From Mesorhabditis belari (lineage: Eukaryota > Nematoda > Chromadorea > Rhabditida > Rhabditidae): a stretch of 64,000 nt of DNA. Made by a program: the position numbers and the translations under genes. Under the pieces are notes generated by a model. The model was not told the DNA's origin, made no database searches, and saw only the letters and a list, made by a program, of their open reading frames with translations. Below, piece by piece: positions 57,543 to 64,000 of this stretch. Position 1 is the first letter of the stretch. Each line of letters opens with the position of its first letter. The stretch covers positions 3,205,880 to 3,269,879 of the forward strand of contig CAUEEP010000759.1 in the NCBI GenBank assembly GCA_958450365.1, read 5' to 3'.

Positions 57543-57610
57543 TTAAAAGCCAGGCTGCGGTAATTCTTCTTTCACCCTGTAGACTATTTCCTGCACCTGC
57601 CTGTTCTTTC
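57543..57610 (-). CDS. Possible last exon of an unidentified gene
   Basis: On the - strand, after AAAAACAG, the frame KNRQVQEIVYRVKEELPQPG ends F-stop at 57543. The composition is protein-like. Upstream exons would lie beyond the 57.8-58.4 kb array and were not found. Confidence 0.3.
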
Positions 57611-57844
57611 CTGTTTTTGCAATAAAAAAATCGAGTAACACATAAAAAGTTGACCTTTTGAGAAAGCTATTAAACCAAGAAACGACAAAAATTGCAAAAT
57701 TTTGATGGCTGAAGTCGAAGTCGAAAATAAATGTTTATAATTATTTCACGTTTGTTATGCAACCACTTCGTTCACTGCTGTTATGCTAGATTTATGTTAT
57801 AAAATAAATATATTTAATTTCTATCTTTGTTATATGCTATCCGT

Positions 57845-58450
57845 ATTAGATCAATAAAAGGACCGTATTGGAACCGTATTGGAACCGTATTAGATCAAAA
57901 AAGAACCGTATTGGAACCGTATTGGAACTGTATTAGATCAAAAAAAGAACCGTATTGGAACCGTATTGGAACCGGATTGGAGTAGGATTGGAACCGGATT
58001 GGAGTAGGATTGGAACCGTATTAGAACGGTATTAGATCAAAAAAAGAACCGTATTGGAACCGTGTTGGAACCGGATTGGAGTAGGATTGGAACCGTATTG
58101 GAACCGTATTAGATCAAAAAAAGAACCGTATTGGAACTGTATTAGATCAAAAAAAGAACCGTATTGGAACCGTATTGGAACCGGATTGGAGTAGGATTGG
58201 AACCGTATTGAAACCGTATTAGATCAAAAAAAGAACCGTATTGGAACCGCATTGGAACCGTATTAGATCAAAAAAAGAACCGTATTGGAACCGTGTTGGA
58301 ACCGGATTGGAGTAGGATTGGAACCGTATTGGAACCGTATTAGATCAATAAAAGAACCGTATTGGAACCGTATTAGATCAATAAAAGGACCGTATTGGAA
58401 CCGTATTAGATCAAAAAGAGAACCGTATTGGAACCGTATTGGAAGCTATT
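57845..58450. repeat. Composite minisatellite (GGAACCGTATT)
   Basis: GGAACCGTATT units are grouped with AGATCAAAAAAAGAACC spacers and GGAGTAGGATT variants, giving a higher-order repeat of about 60-120 bp. Confidence 0.92.
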
Positions 58451-58626
58451 AGATCAGAGGATGAACCCTATACCATAAGCGGGTGCGTTGTTTCTGACTT
58501 TCTTACAGCAATTCTAACTTCCTTTGAGATTATTTTTCTTGCCGTTAATTTAATAAAGATTTAGATAGCTTAGAACGGCAGCTTTCAGAAACTATTTGTT
58601 TTATCAAAAGTTGTTAACAAAAACCT

Positions 58627-59401
58627 ACCGTAAATACTGTAATAGTGACGTCCATTTAAATAAGGGTTTTTTTGAAAGAAAACCGACTTAATGCCAAAAT
58701 AAAAGATATGCATAAAATATGAATTTTATATTGTAAAACAAATTTCAGCTCATTTCGTTTAGAAGAAATTTTTTATATAAGTCCAAAGTTAGGACCTAAA
58801 AATTTCTTAAAATCGCTATAAAAAATTTCCCACTAAACCAAAAAAGCTGTGAAATGGCTCATTTTGTTGCAAATTTTACGTAGAAAATTTTACGAACCGT
58901 GCCTCGAACCGTGCCTCGAACCGTGCTCGTAATCTTCCAAAGCCTCGTCCCCCTCTCGGAATCGTTGAAACCAAGTCTAACACTGCCTGAGAGACAAACT
59001 GCCAGAGACAAACATCTCCGAAAGCAGCACTGAGAGAACGATGCGATTCGGCAGCAGACTTGGTTCCTTTTTTCTACGAATTTGGTCCTCTTTTCTCTTT
59101 TGGTTCCTTGCGTGACAACGATGCGATTCGGCAGCAGACTTTCCAATTTTGAAGTTAAACAGTAATGCTGCTCGTAGCACAAACTTTTGCTCGACCATGA
59201 TCTAAATAAAAAATATAAGCATTTATAAATAAAATAAACAACAACCAAAAAATTCAAATGTCGAAATAAATAGCAAACAAATATGCGAACAAAACAATAA
59301 AAAAAAAATAATGCCGTTAACATCGCTTGTTTTTGATAAATGAGAGCTGATACCCATCGGCAGCTTCTTTTGCACCACCCTAATATTACAGTATTTACGG
59401 T
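58627..59401 (-). mobile_element. Mariner relic bounded by ACCGTAAATACTGTAATA repeats
   Basis: Exact 18-bp inverted ends lie at 58627-58644 and 59384-59401 next to TA. Inside, the - strand frame from 59198 reads MVEQKFVLRAALLFNFKIGK then SAAESHR, a mariner HTH. It is interrupted by a duplication, then gives diverged RFREGDEALED-like sequence and CGTGCCTCGAAC copies (58897-58925). A second, mariner-like motif TTAGGGTGGTGC lies just inside the right end. Confidence 0.75.
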
Positions 59402-59829
59402 AAACAAATTAAATCAACTGAAAAACTCTAGGAAACTGAACGTGATTGCCTTTCAATTGCTTATTAGCTTGCTTATTAGCTTATTAATTGAATAGCTTTA
59501 ACAGCTTTAAATTACTCAGAGAGTTAACTGAATATCGTAAAATATCAGTCAGTTCAAAGTATTCTGTTTCTTTTTCTTTTTCTTTTTTCTTCTCCAATTC
59601 ATTGCAATGAATTTTTGAGACAGCATAAAAAAGCGTTGATCTATAAAATAGATCTTTTTTTCTCGCCATTTATCTCAAAAATGAATAGATTCTATAGAAA
59701 TAACAGGAAAAAGCCTCTTTTTTCATCTTTGAAACCAAATCCATCAAAAAAAGCGCTTGACTAGAGTCTAATCATTGACTTATTAGTCTACTTTTTGCTA
59801 ATCCTGTAATGTCCTTCATTTTTTTTGTT

Positions 59830-60365
59830 TCCTTTTAGCTTTTGGCTCTTTAGCTCTAGCTTTTGGCTTTTTAGCTCTAGCTTTTGGCTTTTTAGCTCTT
59901 TAGCTTTTTAACTTGTTTCCTTTTAACTTTTAGCTGTTCAACTTGTTTCCTTTTAGCTTTTTAACTTGTTTCCTTTTAGCTTGTTTGCTTTTAGCTTTTA
60001 GCTCTTTAACTTGTTTCCTTTTAACTTTTAGTTCTTTAATTTGTTTCCTTTTAACTTTTAGCTTGTTTGCTTTTGGCTTTTAAACTTGTTTCCTTTTAGT
60101 TTTTAGCTCTTTAACTTGTTTCCTTTTAGCTTGTTTGCTTTTAGCTTTCAAACTTGTTTCCTTTTAGCTTTTAGCTCTTTAACTTGTTTCCTTTTAGCTT
60201 TTTAACTGGTTTGCTTCAACTTTTTAGCTTGTTTCCTTTTAACTTTTAGCTTGTTTCCTTTTAGCTTTTAAGCTTTTTTCCTTTTAGCCTTTAGCTCTTT
60301 AACTTGTTTCCTTTTAACTTTTAGCTTGTTTGCTTTTTACTTTTAGCTTTTAAACTTGTTTGCTT
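59830..60365. repeat. TTTTAGCTT/AACTTGTTTCC tandem repeat
   Basis: About 536 bp of imperfect units of 28-40 bp with the core AACTTGTTTCCTTTTAGC. Confidence 0.88.
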
Positions 60366-60379
60366 CTTACTACTAACTG

Positions 60380-60646
60380 TTGTGTAATTGAACCGGAAGC
60401 TCAGTGTGCATTGAAGTTTGATTTAGTGCTTTGAATAAGTATGAAACGTTTCCTTTACCCAATTCGCGTATTTTCTCATTTGCGTGCATTAAAACGATGA
60501 ACAAGCGGCTCAATTAGCGTTTCCTTCTTTTTTCTGCTATGAGTCAGGAAAAAAAGCACAGTTTTATGATTTTCATCTCAAAAAGTATAGTGATTTAGTT
60601 TAAAGCAGTTCTTTAACCCTAGCTTTGTCTCGGTTCAATTACCCAA
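60380..60646. repeat. Possible MITE with GTAATTGAACC ends
   Basis: TGTGTAATTGAACCGG at the left and CGGTTCAATTACCCAA at the right are inverted. Similar ends occur at 53736, 60664, 61163 and about 62190. Confidence 0.5.
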
Positions 60647-60764
60647 CTCCACCTTTGCGTTTGGTTTAATTACCCAATCCTCTAGAACGGCTGTAGTTGA
60701 CAGGTTCTCTCAAAGCTGGACCTAATAGTGAATGCTTTTTGAAACATATTTTCTTTTTCTTTTC

Positions 60765-60885
60765 TTCTTTTTCTTTTCTTCTTTTCCTTCTTCTCCTTCT
60801 TTTCCTTCTTTTCCTTCTTTTCCTTCTTTTCCTTCTTTTCCTTCTTCTCCTTCTTTTCCTTCTTCTCCTTCTTTTCTTTTCCAGC
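60765..60885. repeat. Polypyrimidine TTTTCCTTC repeat
   Basis: TTTTCCTTCTTC units give Lys/Glu-rich (- strand) and Phe/Leu/Ser-rich (+ strand) ORFs, which I do not call genes. Confidence 0.9.
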
Positions 60886-61162
60886 TAGTGCACGATTATT
60901 TAAAGCTGAACCTTTTAAGACAGATTTCACGGCTTTATCCTCTTTTTTTCTTAGAATCGTCTCTTGGATAACATTTTTCACGAGAATTCACTCCCCTTCC
61001 CGTCCCAACCATTCCCGGAAATGAAAAAAGGGAAAAGGCAAGAGAATTCTTGAATACCTTATGATTTTCGCCTTTTTATTACTACTTTTATGTCTAGCCT
61101 TATGAAACTGAAAGTTGATGGCGATTGTTGATGCCGAAATTTGTTTCGATCAAAAGTTGCTT

Positions 61163-62205
61163 GGGTAATTAAACCAGAAAGCAATTTTTTCGATTATGGA
61201 ACATTTTTTTACACGCTTTGCCCCTTTGCTTGTCCGTTTTTCTTGCCCCGCCCCTTTTCCCATTAGCAATCTAACTTTGAGCTCAATTTCTTGGTAATGG
61301 ACTGTTCAATTTAAATGTTCTTCGTATCGTTAGATGCGACAAGGCTTTGTTACCTTGTCATGTGTTTATTCTCTGCTCTATTTTCTTTTTTCAGTTATGG
61401 ATGATCAAGAGAATCAAGAGGAGGAAGTCTCGTCTGCTCTCAAAGCTTGCCATCTCGAAGCTCACGGAGAAGATTGCCGCCAAGCTAGCCAAATCGAAGG
61501 CGACCGTTTTTTCCTTCAAGAAGAGCCTTGCAATCCAATACAAATTCAACTCTGGCGACCGAATGAAGCCTGGCTGCCGTCTCAAAAGTCCTCAAAAGCC
61601 TGGTTGCTCGCTACCGATGCCAGCCCGAAAGCTTTCGAGATTGCCGAGAAGGTGAAGATGTTTGCACAAGCTGGTGGTGACTCAACCGTGGGAAATGGTG
61701 GCGCAGTTCATGCAGGAAGAATTGAGGAATCGATCGATTGTAGGACATGTGATACGCACTTTGCCCTGTCATTGGCAATCTAACTTTGAGCTCAAATTTC
61801 TCGGTGTTGAGTTGTTCGATTTCAATATTCTTGATATCATTAAATGCGTCAATTTTTTTCTCTATCGATCGGTATAAAAACTACCGAAATTGAACAGCTC
61901 AACACTAAGAAATTTGAGCCCAAAGTTTGACTGTCAAAAAGGGCGTATAAAAGATCTTTGTGGCTCCGCCGCCTTTTGCGAACCTAAAGTTGAGCTCAAA
62001 TTTCTTAGTGTTGAGCTGTCCAATTTCATTAGTTTTTATACCAATCGACAGAGAAAGGCTTGACGCATTTAATGATAGAAGAATATTGAAATTGAACAGC
62101 TCAACACCGAGAAATTTCAGCTCAACGCCACCAGTTTTGTAATTTCACTTAAACGCTCGCTTTCTGGCGCACCGCTTGTCATTTTAGGTTCAGTTACCCA
62201 TTCTA
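61163..62205. mobile_element. Candidate element with GGGTAATTRAACC ends and internal foldbacks
   Basis: TTGGGTAATTAAACCAGAAA at 61163 and, inverted, TGGGTAACTGAACC near 62205 could be terminal repeats. Between them are three related stretches with TTGAGCTCAAATTTC (61275, 61785-61925 palindromic, 61990-62130 palindromic) and an open region at 61395-61783. Confidence 0.4.
61395..61783 (+). CDS. Unidentified open frames after a splice-like acceptor
   Basis: After TTTTTTCAG the frame MDDQENQEEEVSSALKACHL runs to 61783. An overlapping frame (KLTEKIAAKLAKSKATVFSF, then KKSLAIQYKFNSGDRMKPGC) looks more like ordinary protein up to about 61590, after which the first frame (FEIAEKVKMFAQAGG) looks better. 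This suggests one frameshifted gene or captured fragment. I do not recognise it. Confidence 0.35.
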
Positions 62206-62639
62206 AATCCGTTCACAGAAGTTTTCAAGTGTTTCTGAAGGCTTTGGGTAACTCAACGAAATTCTATAGAACAGGGAGCGCGCCAAAAAGTAGACGTTTA
62301 CCTATGAGCAAAAAGCACACTGTTTTTTTCACAAAACCTAAACATTTTCCTTTCTTTTCACCCAAATTCCCTCAAAAATCGTTCCCCTCAAAGTTTCCCC
62401 TTTTCCGGAAAGGAAAATTAATCTAATAAATCTAATAAATAGGATTTCTGACGTGTTTCTAGAGGAATTGATGGAAAGGGGCTTATTTTTTTTGGTTTCA
62501 CTCAAAAGATTTTCAGGCTTCTTGGTCCAGAAATGTCAAGAGATTCATTTTGTAAATGTTTTTGTCAAATACAAATCTCAAAAATCTGTTTTCTTTGATC
62601 TTTAAGAATCTTGTGAAACGTCAATCTTCAATGTTTCAT
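62206..62639. other. Spacer with no supported gene
   Basis: A short frame (62229-62426) has no splice support. AT-rich, no arrays. Confidence 0.4.
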
Positions 62640-62990
62640 TAGAAATTGAGGGATTTTTGAAGATTTTTGAGGATTTTAGGGGATTTTTGATGATTTTTAA
62701 GGATTTTTGATGATTTTAAGGATTTTCGGGGATTTTAAGTGTTTTGGTCAAATATTTTACTTGATCCACAAAAAGTGATGGGTATTTTTTAGACAAAATT
62801 CCTTTTTTTGAATGTTTTAATCATTATTTCAATGTTTTAAATTGTTTTAAATCATTATTTTAATGTTTTAATCATGATTTCAATGTTTCAAATCATTATT
62901 TTAATGTTTTAAATCATTATTTCAATGTTTTAATCATTATTTTAATGTTTTAAATCATTTTTTCAATGTTTTAAATGAACTTTTTCCAAG
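62640..62990. repeat. GATTTTTGA and ATGTTTTAAATCATTATTT repeats
   Basis: 62645-62740 repeats GGATTTTTGATGATTTT-type units; 62815-62980 repeats a unit of about 20 bp, ATGTTTTAAATCATTATTT. Confidence 0.85.
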
Positions 62991-63518
62991 AAATTGCGAT
63001 CTTCTTTGGGTTTGCCTCTCAAAAAAACGTTTTTTCGATCGTCATTTGACGAAAAGCTCCAAAAAAATGCAAATCCGTTCCCTTTGAAACTTGAAAAGTC
63101 GCAAGGATTAATTCCAATTGAGTTTCTTTAGTTTCTAATAAATTTCGCTTTTCTTTTTGATAATTGCAATTTTCTTCTAATAAATCTCGATTTCCTCAAT
63201 TAACTTTCCTTTCCAATCTCTCAATGATCTCTCAATGATCCAATCCAAAGTTAATCCGGGGAAAATCTTTCGTCAAACCGACCACAAATCTTTTATTTCT
63301 AAGTCTTTTTGCTAATTTCTGATTAAATTGAGGCAATTTCATAGTTTTGATCCCGAAAATGTCTACTCGGAACTCAATTTTGTGTCATTTATATTTATAT
63401 ATTATAATTTTGTGTCACTTGTATCCAGAAGTTTATAGCTTCTATCTTTATAACTTTACCGGCCGAGAAACCCGCCTAACGATGGGTTTTTCTGGATCTT
63501 TTGGGGTGGACGGCTTTT

Positions 63519-63590
63519 GTCGCTGTGGAGCAGTGGATAGCGCGCCGGTCTATCGCCCAGACTATCTGGGTTCGACCTCCCCCTTGCGAC
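63519..63590 (+). tRNA. tRNA-like sequence (pseudogene or SINE head)
   Basis: It is 72 nt with matching acceptor ends GTCGC/GCGAC, an A-box-like TGGAGCAGTGG and a B-box GGTTCGACCTC. A five-pair anticodon stem (one G-T) holds the loop ATCGCCC, which would give anticodon CGC. The T-stem pairs poorly, so I doubt it is functional. Confidence 0.4.
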
Positions 63591-63699
63591 TCGAATTGTG
63601 CTTTTCAAAAAAATCCAAAACCACGTTGCACAACTACATGTATTTCCCAATCCAATGGCGCAAAAATCATTACAAACGGTCCTCTGGGGGCTGAGGAGT

Positions 63700-63825
63700 A
63701 GCGCGCACAGACAGACGGACAGACAGGCGAACAGACAGACGGACGGACAGGCGGACAGACAGACGGACAGACAAACGGATAGACGGACAGACGGGCAGAC
63801 AGGCGGACGGACAGACGGACAGAGA
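63700..63825. repeat. (GACAGACG)-type microsatellite
   Basis: About 30 CAGA/CGGA tetramer steps just after the tRNA-like block, which would fit a SINE tail or its expansion. Confidence 0.88.
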
Positions 63826-64000
63826 GCCGTCTTAGTCCCTTATTAGATGACTTATAATTATAACCTACCCTGTGCTTTGTGCTCTGCTTAAAAGCCAATC
63901 ATCTAGCACACCTAATTAGTTTCCCTAAAACCTAAACTTAAAAATCGCCTAATTAGTCGGCTTTGTTACCCAATAAGAGAGTGATTTAAGCCATAAACTT

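Noticed and set aside
60682..60981. Lys/Glu-rich - strand ORF starting MKNVIQETILRKKEDKAVK
   Set aside because: Most of it is a polypyrimidine repeat. The non-repeat N-terminal part is short and unrecognised, so I do not call a gene.

Overview
The window looks like a nematode nuclear chromosome. Three things point there: spliced genes with mostly short introns and TTTAG/TTTCAG acceptors, proteins that read as nematode AHA-1 and ERM-1, and interstitial arrays of GCCTAA/TTAGGC, the nematode telomere unit. Nothing prokaryotic, plasmid or viral was recognised. I reconstructed exons by hand from reading frame, splice signals and phase. No alignment or search was run.

Four spliced host genes are well supported. 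(1) An aha-1/ARNT bHLH-PAS transcription factor, + strand, 14493-23324, 12 exons, 456 aa. (2) An erm-1 ezrin/radixin/moesin membrane-cytoskeleton linker, + strand, 29243-34478, about 20 exons, 574 aa, with two alternative first exons. (3) A 21-exon gene on the - strand, 42999-35564, 638 aa. It is not recognised by name but carries a perfect integrase-type H2C2 zinc-binding motif and no catalytic core. (4) A DEG/ENaC sodium-channel subunit, - strand, 56689-46107, 19 exons, 550 aa. erm-1 and the H2C2 gene converge tail to tail. The H2C2 gene and the channel gene are both on the - strand. A few isolated exon-like pieces (3291-3356, 57309-57423, 57543-57610) may belong to further genes.

Layout. 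1-14.4 kb is mostly minisatellite blocks, with a Tc1-like relic (3.9-4.6 kb), a full-length but dead mariner split by telomere-like arrays (7.6-9.4 kb) and Tc3-like relics. 14.5-23.3 kb is aha-1, whose introns hold a near-intact mariner, a deleted Tc1-like element, foldbacks and minisatellites. 23.3-29.2 kb holds a pogo/Tigger relic interrupted by a LINE 3' end, a second pogo-like relic and two foldback MITEs. 29.2-43 kb holds erm-1 and the H2C2 gene. 43-46 kb is a foldback plus arrays. 46-57 kb is the channel gene, with large repeat blocks in its introns. 57-64 kb is repeats, MITEs, a mariner relic and a tRNA-like sequence.

The strongest general pattern is that almost every Tc1/mariner relic contains its own tandem-repeat expansion, built from transposase sequence. 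Repeat unit length and sequence differ in each one, while host exons are spared.
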